Shown piece after piece: positions 33,762-44,837 of a stretch of DNA of 64,000 nt; positions within the stretch are counted from its first letter, which is position 1; each line of letters starts with the position of its first letter. The DNA is from Tolypocladium sp. Sup5 PDA-1 (taxonomy: Eukaryota > Ascomycota > Sordariomycetes > Hypocreales > Ophiocordycipitaceae). A program made the position numbers and the translations under genes. The notes under the pieces are model-generated. The model was not told where the DNA came from and did not search any database. It saw only the letters and a program-made list of their open reading frames with translations. The DNA is taken from assembly GCA_000750105.3 (NCBI GenBank), contig JPHH03000004.1, forward strand, positions 434,001 to 498,000, read 5' to 3'.

Positions 33762-36137
33762 ATGGCGCCGCAAAGCCTCACGAAGCGGGATGCAGAGCCC
33801 CAGAGCCGGCGCAAACGACCTCTCCCCGGCGTCACTCGCGAGGATTCGGACGACGAGCTCGGAAGCGACGACCTGCCGTGGCAATGGATCTACAACGTCG
33901 AGTCCCCCGAGCGCGACGGCGACGACTCGCAGAGCGAGAGGAAGCGGAGGAAAGTCTCTGGCAGCAAGATTGTCGGCGCCCGCATGGGGAGCTTTGAGTG
34001 CCGCGTCGGCGACTGCGTGCTCCTCAAGGCTGACGGTTCCAATGAGGCCTGGGTGGCCATCATCTGCGAGTTCATCGAGGATGATGGCGAGGGCGACAAG
34101 GCTGCCAACTTCATGTGGTTCTCGACCGAGAAGGAGATCCGAAACAAGGAGAAGAAGCGCAACGACTTTCACTGGGTACTGCTTCTCCCTCTGCTTCTCG
34201 ACAGCACGAATCCGAACGGGACTAATCCAGACACCTAGAACGAGCTCTACGTTTCCCCGTCCTGGGACGTGAACCCCCTGGCCTCAATCAACGGAAAGGC
34301 AAAAGTCACGTCTCTAGAAGCGTTCCTCTCGAAATTCCCGTCCGGAAAGATACCTCGCCATTACCCGGAATTTGGCAAGACGTTCGTCTGCCGGCGCGGC
34401 TGCAACACCCGAACAGCGACGTACACCGACGAGTTTGTCTGGGAGGAGATCTACCAAGGCGGAGACGACGTCTTTGACTTGATCGAGCGGATAGAGAAGA
34501 GCACCAAGACGGTTCGCGGCCGTCGCAAGGCTCGGGGCCAGTCACCGCAGGAGACTGCCTACTTGCCCCAGACGCCAACCAAGGGAGGGGCTAGAGCAGT
34601 TAGAACTCCCCAGTCGAAGCGTGGACATGCGGAGCCTGGTTCGCGTTCGCAAAAGAGGTATGTGACTGTTCTCCTCCTCCAACTCATCATATGGTCTTGC
34701 TGACCATTCACCAGGGCCGCGGGCAAGAAGCTCGAATTTACCCCCTTGGCAACTCGAAAACTCTCTCCCAGCAACGTCCAGTCGTCCCCCTTTCAAATCG
34801 CACGCTCTCGCCTTCACGTGTCCTCCGTACCAACCAGTCTTCCTTGCCGCGAAGGGGAATTCTCCCTCGTCTACTCGCACCTCGAAGCTGCCATTACTGA
34901 GGGGACCGGCAACTGCATATACATCTCCGGGACGCCGGGGACAGGAAAGACTGCCACGGTGCGCGAGGTCATCTCTCGGCTTGAAGATGCCGTCGGCTCG
35001 GACGAGCTGGACGACTTCATCTTCGTCGAAATCAACGGCATGAAAATCACCGACCCTCACCAGTCGTATACATTGCTGTGGGAGGCGCTCAAGGGCCAGC
35101 GAGCTAGTCCCTCGCAGGCTCTGGATCTCCTGGAGCGGGAGTTTAGCAATCCTAGTCCGCGGCGTACACCGTGCGTGGTCTTGATGGACGAACTTGACCA
35201 GCTAGTCACCAAGAACCAGGCGGTCATGTACAACTTCTTCAACTGGCCAACACTACGACACAGCCGCCTCATTGTACTCGCTGTTGCAAACACCATGGAT
35301 CTTCCTGAGAGGACGCTGAGCAACAAAATCAGCAGTCGTTTAGGTGAGTCCCATCGCTATTCCTTTCACGACATGCCGAACCTGGGTCTATATGCATTGA
35401 GACTCGACTGACCGTCATCTTCCCTAGGTCTTACTCGCATCACCTTCCCGGGTTACACACACGAGCAACTCATGAAAATCATACAGTCACGTCTTGAGGG
35501 CGTGCCTGGAAACATTGTTGACCCCGATGCAATTCAATTCGCTAGCCGAAAGGTCGCAGCCGTCAGCGGTGACGCCCGGAGAGCACTTGACATTTGCCGC
35601 CGGGCTGTCGAACTCGCCGAGAGCGACGTCCAGGGCGATCCCATGACGCCCAGCAAGTCTGGATCCCACGACCCATCCCGTCGCGGGAGAGTCACCATTT
35701 CCACCGTCAAGAAAGCAATCAACGAGGCAACCACCAACCCGATCCAACAGCACCTCCGCGGCCTTCCGCTCATGTCCAAGCTCCTTATAGCAGCGCTGCT
35801 GATGAGGATCCGAAGAACCGGCCTCATGGAGACGACCTTTGGGGAGACGTTGGACGAGCTGCAACGCGCCACGGTCCATTCCTCGCCGTTGAATCCAGGC
35901 ATGGCCCTGATCCTGAATAATGGCGCCAAGGGCACTCAGGCAAGCGGCCAGCGCCTATTCACGAGGCCCAGCTATGTTCACGCGGCAGCCCTAGACCTCG
36001 TCGCCGCGGGCTTGGTAAACCTGGAGGCACATCGCGCAGAGCGATCCAGCAAGCTGCGGCTGGCCATTGCCGATGACGAGGTGAAGATGGCGCTCCGCGA
36101 TGATGGAGAGCTCAAGGCAATGGGCATCGGGATATGA
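33762..36137 (+). CDS. ORC1: Origin recognition complex subunit 1
   Basis: Predicted 723-aa Orc1, the ATP-binding subunit of the replication origin recognition complex. Four exons; introns at 34176-34238, 34658-34714 and 35344-35427. Domain order: basic N-terminus with a possible NLS (ERKRRKV), BAH domain at about 65-225 (VGDCVLLKADGSNEAWVAII through FVCRRGCNTRTATYTDEF), basic linker, then the AAA+ ATPase with Walker A GTPGTGKT at about 350-357, Walker B VVLMDELDQL near 435, sensor 1 VLAVANTMDLP, and sensor 2 GDARRALDICRRA. A C-terminal winged-helix region follows. At 723 aa it is shorter than many fungal Orc1 proteins because of a short linker. Convergent with PRP46: the stop codons are 94 bp apart. 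Confidence 0.95.
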
Positions 36138-36230
36138 TTCATGTAGTAATTCAGGGTATCAAGCCGATATAATTTAGTCCCGCAGCTGCCTCCCGGTGGT
36201 GTTCTCCGTTGTTTTAGCATCTCAGCGCGT

Positions 36231-37769
36231 TTAAAACTTGCGCCGCGCCAGGGTTGGTGTCCACTGTATGGGATGGGTCTCTTCCGACGCCTTCTCGTCT
36301 TGCTTCCATATTTTGACTAGAGAGTGTTAGTAACGGGCGTGATGAAGCCGAGGTATCAAAGGCACTTACTAGTCTTGTCTGCCTCGCCGCATATCAGACG
36401 CAGTCCTGAGCGGTCAAATGTCGAGCTCATGATGCCCGTCTCGGCGTCGAGGGAACCAGGCTGCGCCGTCGTATCGAGGGCCTGGAACCGGTGGCCAGAC
36501 CGCCAATCCCAGAAGCTCATCGAGCCGTTGTCGCCTGAAGTGATGTGCGTTAGCTCCTAGACTCACGTCAAGGTTCGTGGGTTGCAGTAAGAACTTACCT
36601 CCGGAGAAGAAGACGTTGTTCTGGTTGACGCTCAGCGTGTTGATGATTGAGTTCTGGCCCTCAAAGTTTTGCATGAATGCGCCCTCGGGGCACTTCCACT
36701 GCTTGATGCTCCCGGTGCTTCCACTCGCAAACGTGAACTCTTCGGGGTGCACGGCGAGAGCTCGCACGCCCTTCTTGTGGTGGGTGAGCACACCCATCGC
36801 CTTGCCTGCGGCGAGGTCCCATAACCGCACCGTGGAGTCGAGCGAGGCTGTGATGACCTGGGGGTCGGCTTCCTGGCACTTGACGTCGGCGACGGTCTGG
36901 GTGTGGCCGGACAGGACGTGGATGTTGCTCCTGGTTCGCATGTCCCAGACTCGGGCAACGCCGTCGCGGCCGCCGGTGACGAGGACGTCGAGGGTAGGGT
37001 GGAGCGACAGTGTGTAGACGCCGCTCAGGTGGCCGTGGTAGTGGCGGATGACCTTGTTCGTTTCGAGATCCCAGCACTTGACCATCTTGTCCTCACCGCA
37101 GGAGAAAAGGTATGGGTGTCGCGGCGAGACGGCCAGGCCGCGGACGGTGCTGATGTGGCCGGTGAGGGTCAGCCGCAAGGACCCCGTAGCGAGGTCCCAG
37201 ATCTTGATTGTCCGGTCGCCGGCGCCGCTGGCAAACCACTTGTTCCCAGGCTCGACGGCCAGACTCCGCACCCAGCCGAGATGCCCCGAGATGACCCTCA
37301 TCAGCTTCCATGGCGGGTGCCATTCGGGCTTCACGTGCTGATACGGCTGGGCGCCTCTCGTCGCCAAGCTCATGTTGTTGTTCTGTGTCGTCTCGCCGCC
37401 ACCGCCCTGCGCTGTTGTCACCGCCGACGACGGCGCCGACCCGGCAGGGCCCTCGAGCAGCTTCTGTGTCTTCCCAGCGGGCGCCGCCGCGACGACGCCC
37501 GGCTTAGCTTTCACCAGCGCCTTGCCAGGCTTCTTGCCCGGCTGCCGTGCGGCCAGCGACGCCGGCAGCGTCTGCACGTCGGCGTACTCGGCCAGGAACC
37601 GGCGCTTCATGACGGGGTCCTCGAACGCGCCCTCGAGCTTCTGGCGCTTGGCGGTGGGCTGCTCGGCGGCGGAGGCGGCGCGCGTGTACAGGTTCCGGGA
37701 CGCGAGGGCGTTCTGCAATGCGAGCGCGCCGAGCTGCAGCGCGTCCTGGGGCGGTTGCGGCGTCTCCAT
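36231..37769 (-). CDS. PRP46: Pre-mRNA-splicing factor PRP46 (WD40)
   Basis: Predicted 473-aa WD-repeat protein of the PRL1/PLRG1/Prp46 family, a component of the Prp19-associated NTC complex of the spliceosome. Three exons; introns at 36598-36535 and 36369-36317. The N-terminal 160 residues include the conserved helix PVMKRRFLAEYADVQTLPASLA. Seven WD40 repeats follow from about 165, starting PEWHPPWKLMRVISGHLGWV, with repeated GH...WD units (GDRTIKIWDLATG, EDKMVKCWDLETN, RDGVARVWDMRT, LDSTVRLWDLA, NGSMSFWDW) and ending in VKIW-type IKIWKQDEKASEETHPIQW. The ATG at 37769 was chosen because longer in-frame sequence upstream is low complexity and not typical of the family. Confidence 0.94.
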
Positions 37770-38067
37770 GGCGGGCTGTGTGTTGTGCGGGCTGTCGGTC
37801 GTCGGTGTCGTGCATACACGGTCGGCCGTTGGATGAAAAGTTGGCGGGTTTGCGATGCAAAAGGTCGAGGAAGGCCGGACAGCCGCGTGTGGCGCGGTGG
37901 GGTGGCGCCGACTTAGCGCCATAAGCGACGAGCGCCGCATCCGTAGGCAACCGCTGGCTTACCTACCCTACAACGCGGTCATGAGATTCGCTTTGAACCA
38001 TCAAAGTTTACCTCTTTCAACTCTTTGGTTTTTGAACATCTGCCACGTATCGGTTGGATAAACGACT

Positions 38068-39240
38068 ATGGATGAGGAGAACGATCCTTTCCCGCTGCAT
38101 ACCGCTGCGCGGGAGGGTAGAGGTGAGTTCAACACCATCCTGGACGTCATTCTGAGCTCTTCTAACAACAGGCAGTCACAAAGGCTGAAGGGCTATTGAA
38201 AGTATGACGATACACACCACCTCGACTCCCTGCCTCCTTCGTATCGCAAGAGAGACACCACTACTTACACATCGCTTCAGACCGACCACAAGCTCTCCCA
38301 GCGCAAAGACGACGATGGCCGCTATCCCATCCACTGGGCCGCCTCGTCCAACAACCTGGACATTGTCCTCCTGCTTGCCAACCAAGCCAGCTTCGACCCA
38401 GACATCCAGGTCAGCCGCCCGTCCTCTCATGCTTCAAAACCGCCGGGAACAAAAGAACCTTCTGGCTGACATTTGTGGCGAACCAGGACGGCAGCGGCTG
38501 GACTCCTCTCATGATCTCGGCCAGCGTCCCAGACTGCGAACCTGTCCTGAGAGTGCTCCTACAAAAGGGCGCCGACGTAAACGAAAAGAGTGAGCCCACT
38601 ACACCCCCTCAACCAAGCCTCACAACGCTGACACTCATGCCCCCAGATGGCAGTGGCCAGGTAAGCACCGCCGCTCCTACACGACGCAGACATCGCGTAG
38701 CCACACCATGTTGACCCTCGCCACAGACTGCCCTTCACTTCGTCGCCTCCAAGAAGAACATGGACATCGCCCGCCTGCTCCTCGACACCAAGCCCCCCGC
38801 CTCGACCCGCGTCCGCGACCGCCGCGGCCAGTACCCCATCCACCGCGCCGCGGCCGTCGGCTCCGCCCCCATGATCAACCTGCTGCTCAAGAACAGGAGC
38901 CCGCTGAACCCGACCGACAACGAGGGCTACACGCCTCTGCACCACGCCGTTTCCGAGGGCCACGGTATGTACTTCTGGCTGTCAAGGTTGTGGTGGGCGT
39001 CTGGCTAACAGTTGATCTAGCCGATGCTGCCGTGGCGCTGTTGAAAGAAGGCGCAGACTTTACCATCAAGAACAGCGACGACGTGTTGCCTCTTGACCTG
39101 GCACCGGATAAGGAGGTATGTATTGCAATTGTGAAACCCAACGCTTCATCTATTCTCCAGCTAATAACGCCCACCAACAGGTACGCCGGTACGTCATGCA
39201 AGGCGCAGAGAGAGAAGGCATCGACCTGTCCTCCCCTTAG
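38068..39240 (+). CDS. NAS6: 26S proteasome assembly chaperone Nas6 (ankyrin repeats)
   Basis: Predicted 239-aa ankyrin-repeat protein matching Nas6/gankyrin (PSMD10), which chaperones the Rpt3 ATPase during 19S base assembly. Eight exons; introns at 38123-38175, 38202-38280, 38410-38486, 38590-38646, 38661-38726, 38965-39020 and 39116-39180. Exon 5 is only 14 nt (Asn-Gly-Ser-Gly-Gln) and exon 2 only 26 nt. Spliced repeats read GRYPIHWAASSNNLDIVLLL, GSGWTPLMISASV, NGSGQTALHFVASKKNMDIA, RGQYPIHRAAAVGSAPMINL and EGYTPLHHAVSEGHADAAVALL. The first intron acceptor was set at GGCAG (38175), because the nearer AG would create a stop codon. It diverges from PRP46 (298 bp) and converges on the TMF gene (86 bp between stops). 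Confidence 0.9.
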
Positions 39241-39326
39241 TTGGGGCCAGAGTAGTAACAGACAGCCGTCCATCTATTCGTATTAGTTCCTTTTGACGAA
39301 CCTGCGTTCCCCCATGCGCGTGCGGC

Positions 39327-42063
39327 TCATTTCACCGTCCGCTCTACCAGCTCGCGGTACATGACCTTGACGTCCTGGACATCAGCCCTGAGCTCCTCGA
39401 CGAGCTCGCTCTTCTCGCCCAGCATCTCTAGCGTCGTTTGGTATCGCGCGTCGAGGTTTGAAACCTGCTCCTCTAGCTGCGGCACTCGCGATGATGCCGT
39501 CTTGGCGTCTTCCAGGTCCTTCATGAGGGTGACCATGTCGGCCCGCGCCTCGTCTCTCTGATTGCACACCCTCGTCATCTCCTCCTTCGCCGCGACCTTC
39601 TCAGCTTCTAGGCGTCGGATGGCGGCGCTCATTCTCTCGACGAGCTGAACAGATGGACCTGCGGCTACAGTCGAGACCGAAATCATGTCTTGCGCGAGGT
39701 TGCGGGGCGACGAGGGGGGTATGTCGTCGACACCATTCTCGCGCTCCGCCGTAGGCGGCGACGGATTACGTGACGGCTCGCTCGGGGGCGGCTCAAAAGG
39801 CGAGAATGGTGCCGGCGGCGGACCGGATCCAACTGGCGAGGCAATACCGGGCCTGATAGGAGGCTGGCTGGAGAGACGCCGCATTGGCCACATGATATCT
39901 CCAGGGCTGTCTGGTATGCTTCCAGAAGTTGGGGTCCGTCTTAGTTTGCCCGGAATCGGTAGGCCCATAAAGTCAGAGCTGAATGTTCGAGACACGGATA
40001 GTAATGGAGACTCTGGCCGACTCTGGTGGCCCTTGAATGTAGCCCCTGCCACGTCGTCTACCCATTGTCGCCGCTCCACCTCGATGGGGTCGTCTCTGCT
40101 TGATGAACGTTGCGTTTCCTTTTCGAGATCAGCCCGGGCCTGTTCAAGAGCCTCCTCCGTCGCCTTGGATGAAGCCTTGAGAGCGGCTAGTTGGTCGCGA
40201 CAAGCCTCCAGCTCCCGTCGTGCCGTGCCGAGTGCCGGTTGGGCGTCTGACAGCTCGTCCTCGAGATGTCTGCAGCGGCTCGCCTACAATGTAGATATCA
40301 GTATTGGCGAGCGATACTTGCCTGTGGAAGCGGTGAGACTTACCGCGTCACGAGCCTTCTTGCGCATTTCCGACTCGCGGCGCTGTGCCTCGTCCCTCTC
40401 CTTCTCGAGGTTGGCAGCCTTTGCAAGTAGGGAGGACTCGATGCCTTGCCAGTTCTCTCTGGCCGAAGCATACTGCGACTGCAGCGTCTCAATCTGCCGA
40501 AACATCTTGACCTGGGGCTCGCCTCCAGACCCAGACGACGCCTCCTCTGCGGCCGTTCGCATGGCCTCGAGCTTGCTCTCCATGGATCGCAGCTCAACCT
40601 TGAGTTCTTCCTCGACCTTACGACCCCTCTCCACTGCGCGTTCCAGCTTCTCGCGCCATTCTATATTCTCCTGGCGCGCCCTGTCCGTTAATGATTCTTT
40701 ATCGGCTTTGAGGGCAGCGTTGGCGTCTTCGAGCTCCTTTTGCTTCTCGCGCTCGGCGGCTAATGCTTTGCTCAATGCCTCTGCGCTGGCAGCCTCGGCT
40801 TGTTCTGCCTTTGTCTTCATATCCTGCTCCAGCCGGCGGTACGCCTCGTCACTCTTCGTCTTTTCCTTCTTCAAGGTATCAACCTCCTTCTGTAGAGCTG
40901 CCGTGGCCTTTCTCGTCTCTTCCTGGCGCTTCTCGGTACCCTCGGCGCCATTTAGACGATTGCGTAACGACTCGGCATCTGATACCGCCTTGTCTCTGCC
41001 CTTCTTGAGCTCGTCCACCTGTTTCTCGTGTTCCGTCATCTGTACGCGTAACTTCCTGATTGTATTTCGGAACTTTTGCTCCGTGCTCGAGAGCTTTTGG
41101 CCCTCCTCCATCAACAGTGCGATCTTCTCGTCCTTCTCGGCCAACTTGCGCTCCAGACTGCCAGAGGGGGCGGATGACGCGGCTTTCTTGGCCGAGTCTG
41201 CGGCCGACTTGGATAGATATTGGAGCTTCGATTGGAGAGAGTCTATCCTCTCTACGTACTCTTGAATCTCCTCTTGCTGCCGCTTCTTGATTTCCCCCAT
41301 ATCTTTGGCCAAGTCGGAGAGCGCAGCCGCCTGGCTTCCAGGCCCTGCCTCTTGGTCTTGGTCTTGGTCTTGGTCTTCCGGAGGTTTGGGTTCCTCGGGT
41401 CCCGGCCGCGTGTCTTGTGTCGGTGCCGCATCGCTGGTGGTAGCTTCCTCGGACGAGGTCTCTGGGGTCGACGTCTCGTGTACGGTATTCGATTGGGTTT
41501 CTGGGTCGGCTGCTGTCGGTGCTTCTGCAGTTTTGCTTGGTTCGGGTTCGGGGATGTCGGATGATGGCGTCTCGTTCAGCTCGGATCGGTCCTTATCGTC
41601 CGTCGACGGCCGCTCCATGGACCCTCGGCTTGCTTGATCGACGGAGCTGCGCGGAGAAGCCGTGCCTCTGCTCTCGGTGCCGCCTGGCGCGTTCTTAGCG
41701 GCCATGGCCTTGGCCAGCCTGGCCTGCAGTCTGTCGTTCGTACGGTTGCTAGAGGAGGACCGCGAGTTTACTGCTCACACGGCCATCGTAAGCCACGGCT
41801 CAGCCTGTCTCAGCTCCCGCAGGCAGAGCTTCTTCGACGGGGACACGGGAAAACGTACTAGGACTCGGCTTGGCTGGCGGCGCGAGCTGCGTCGGCTTCG
41901 CGCCGTTTGCTGCTGCTGCTGCTGCTGTTGGCGGCGCGCTCTGCGGTTGAGGTTGAGCTTGCCCATCCGCTTCGGCCAGGATATTGTCCAGCCGCGATTC
42001 GACGCCGGCAACAGCCTGCGAGAGGAACGAGCCCCATCTCGAGGACTTGCCTGGCGCAGCCAT
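39327..42063 (-). CDS. TMF1: TMF (TATA element modulatory factor)-type Golgi coiled-coil protein
   Basis: Predicted 862-aa golgin-like protein, related to animal TMF1 and yeast Sgm1, which bind Rab6/Ypt6 at the Golgi. Three exons; introns at 41858-41771 and 40343-40284. The N-terminus WGSFLSQAVAGVESRLDNIL is the conserved TMF amphipathic motif. An acidic Pro/Glu/Ser-rich linker with DQ repeats (near residue 200) is followed by long coiled coils (about 230-650). The C-terminal block from about 770, with LVERMSAAIRRLEAEK and LGEKSELVEELRADVQDVKVMYRELVERTV, matches the TMF TATA-binding/Rab6-binding domain. For intron 1 a second acceptor (CCTCTAG, 41749) paired with a GTTTTC donor is possible; the chosen pair has the better GTACGT donor. 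Confidence 0.88.
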
Positions 42064-42720
42064 GGTCGGCGCTCTCTCGTCTGCTGGCTGGATAGCTAGC
42101 TGGCGTCCTTGTAGCCCTGCTGCGAAGGGAAGAAGAGAGAGAGAGAGAGAGAGGGCGAGGGAGGAGGAGGATCGAGAGGGGGGGGGGGGGGGGGGGGGGG
42201 GGGGGCCGCGGGGGGGGGGGGGGGGGGGGGGGGGGGGCCTGTAGCCGGCCGCTTCAGCGCTGTGATTCGCTGCCGCGGGTGCCTGCTCAGCCCCCGATGT
42301 GCCTGGGAGCGACGAATAGCGACTTGGAGTTGGCCGTCGAGGACGATAGGGGCCACTGGGCCAGAGTGGCCAAAGGCTTGGGGCATGCGAGGACCCCGTT
42401 CAGCTGCGAACCTACTCGTAGTCGTACATCCGACCCCTGATGACGTGAGACGGGCCGGTCCAACGCCGAACCCCGATGGATCACAGATGTGGCTCACTCC
42501 ACATTCAACAACTTTCTTGGCTCAACCACCGAGCAAGCCGTTCGGCTGCAATGCCCATGGCATGATATAAAGGGGACATGCTTCCCTTTCAGCCTGCAAT
42601 GAAGCAACCGAAACGTTTTCTGGTGGTCCAGGCTCCCGACCGCTACCTGTTCTCAGTTCTCAGTTCTTACCACTCCAAGCAAGGCCCCGAGATGCCAGAC
42701 CCATGATATCACCATTCACC
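42064..42720. promoter_or_regulatory. Divergent promoter (TMF / MFS exporter) with G-homopolymer tract
   Basis: About 650 bp. Near the TMF start it contains a GA dinucleotide run (about 42133-42153) and then the long G tract described separately. Nothing that looks like an exon was seen. The 3' half should hold the MFS exporter promoter. Confidence 0.5.
42178..42237. repeat. G28-CCGC-G28 homopolymer tract
   Basis: Twenty-eight G, then CCGC, then 28 G in succession on the + strand, about 115 bp upstream of the TMF start codon and just after a GAGA run and a GGAGG-rich stretch. Such a tract could form stacked G-quadruplexes, but long G runs are also a known artefact of two-colour sequencing, so its true length is uncertain. 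Confidence 0.9.
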
Positions 42721-44659
42721 ATGTCACAGACGATTGTCCAAATACCATGCCTCAGCATCCGAGAGCCCATCCAGCAGGCACCGCCCGGTGATGGCAGCTC
42801 GGCCGTCACCGCAGCAGCAGCCGCCGCCGCCCCGTCGGCTTCTCGTCGCTCGCACGCCCAGCTCGCAGCCGTCATGGCCTGCCTCTGCGCGTGCGTCTTC
42901 GTCTCGGCCCTCGACGTCACCATCGTCACGACGGCGCTGCCCACCATGGCCGGCCACTTCGCCTCGCCGTCGGGCTACACCTGGATCGGCACGGGCTTCA
43001 TCCTCGCGCACACGGCCGGCACGCCGCTCTGGGGCCGCCTCGCCGACATCTGGGGCCGCAAGCCCGTGCTGCTCGCCGCCAACGCCGTCTTCCTGGCCGG
43101 CAGCCTGGCCTGCGCCCTCGTCGACGACCTGCGCGCCTTCGTCGCCGCCAGGGCGGTGCAGGGGCTCGGCGCGGGCGGCATGCAGACGCTGGTCAACATC
43201 TGCATCAGCGACATGTTCTCGCAGCGGGACCGCGGCGTGTACTACGGGCTGACGTCGGTAGTGTGGGCGGTTGCGAGCGGCGTTGGGCCGGTCATGGGCG
43301 GCGTCTTTACCGGCAAGCTGAGGTGGGCAGCCTACCGTACCTCGGTTCCGTGGGATGGACCGTGTGCTGATGATGCATTTGCAGCTGGCGGTGGTGCTTC
43401 TGGATCAACCGTAAGAACCTATCTATACTGCGAGTCTGCGGCTTATACGCAGCGTAGGTATGCTGACGCCACGACCAGTCCCCATCACCGGCAGCGTCTT
43501 CCTTATCCTCTTCTTCACCCTCCAGCTGCCCTCGCCCAACACGCCCATCCGCGCGGGCCTCAAGGCCATCGACTGGACGGGCAGCCTTCTCGTCGTCGGG
43601 GGCACCCTCATGCTCCTCCTCGGCCTCTACCTCGGCGGTGTCTACGACCCGTGGCACTCGGCGACCGTCGTCTGCCTCATCCTCTTCGGCTTCGTTGCGG
43701 GGGGCCTGCTCGTGCTCAACGAGTGGAAGCTCGCTACGTACCCCGTGATACCGATGCACCTGTTCCGGACTGTCTCGTCCGCGGCGGCGTACGCGCTGTG
43801 CTTCCTCCACGCGTTCGTCTTCCTCGGCGTGGCGTACTACCTGCCGCTGTACTTTCAAGCCGTGCTCCTCGCGAGCCCGCTCACGTCGGGCGTGTATCTG
43901 CTGCCGTTCATCCTGTCGTCGAGCTTCTCGGCGGCGTTGACTGGCGTGTACATTCAGAAGACGGGGAGGTATATGCCCGCCATCTACTGCGGACTCGTCC
44001 TCATGACGCTCGGGATCGGACTGCTCATCAACGTCGGCGTCGACAAGGACTGGGCCAGGCTCGTTGTTTTCCAGATCATCGGCGGCACTGGCGTGGGCAT
44101 GAACTTTGAAGGCCCGCTGCTCGCTGTGCAGGCCGTGGTGCCGTCCCGCGATGTCGCGGCCGCGACGACTACCATGGGCTTCGTGAGGACCATCGCGACG
44201 GCCATCTCCGTCGTCATCGGCGGCGTCGTGTTCCAGAACGAGATGAACAACAAGAAGCAAGTCCTCGTGGGCAAGCTCGGGACCGAGCTTGCGAGCAGCT
44301 TCGACGGCATGAGGGCCTCGGCAAACGTGGAGATGGTCAAAACGCTCCCACCGGCGCAGCAGATGGTCGCCAGGACGGCGTTTTACGAGTCCATGAGGAC
44401 AATGTGGATCGTTGTATGTTATATGCGGGGCACGTCTAGTTCTGAAGCGGAACCAAAGCGCTGACTCTCTTTGCAGTACGTTGCAGTCTCCGCGGTGGCC
44501 ATGCTCTGCGGCTTTTTGATCCGCGGGCATCACTTGAGCAAGGAGCACCAGGAGGCGGTGCTTGGGCTGGACAGGCGGGATGGGGATGAGGTGGTGAGGG
44601 CTGGGCAAGCCGATGCCCTTTCGGGGCATGAGATGAATCATGTGTCGAGAAGAGCATAA
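42721..44659 (+). CDS. MFS drug:H+ antiporter, 14-TM DHA2 type
   Basis: Predicted 581-aa major facilitator of the DHA2 (14-spanner) drug/toxin efflux family. Four exons; introns at 43323-43384, 43411-43478 and 44414-44476; exon 2 is only 26 nt (encoding WRWCFWIN). Signatures: LDVTIVTTALPTM in TM1 (the DHA2 D1 motif), GRLADIWGRKPVLLAAN (motif A), RAVQGLGAGGMQTLV (motif B region) and SVVWAVASGVGPVMGGVF (antiporter motif C). Splicing then gives KLSWRWCFWINLPITG, characteristic of the family. Substrates range over toxins, siderophores and drugs and cannot be told. An in-frame ATG at 42703 is an alternative start. The neighbouring deaminase-like gene is convergent. Confidence 0.9.
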
Positions 44660-44837
44660 ATCGTGACCCGGTGCTGGAGGCCGGGGCGAGTGGCCCAGTT
44701 GTAGCAAACTGGTTTCCCCCTGAAATTGTGGCTTGAGTCCCCGGCATACTGACCATGATTTCTGTATTGTAGGTTTTTTCCGAATATGGACGTTGTCTTT
44801 AATGCTCATACAACTTGGAGCCATGCCTCTACCGCCA

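Noticed and set aside
39685..41265. 526-codon open frame on the + strand antisense to the TMF gene
   Set aside because: Ser-rich antisense translation of coiled-coil codons; the minus strand matches a known family.
41352..41372. GTCTTG hexanucleotide repeat as an independent element
   Set aside because: It encodes the Asp-Gln repeat inside the TMF protein and keeps the frame.
43307..44824. 505-codon open frame antisense to the MFS exporter
   Set aside because: His/Arg/Asp-rich shadow without domains; the + strand has DHA2 motifs.
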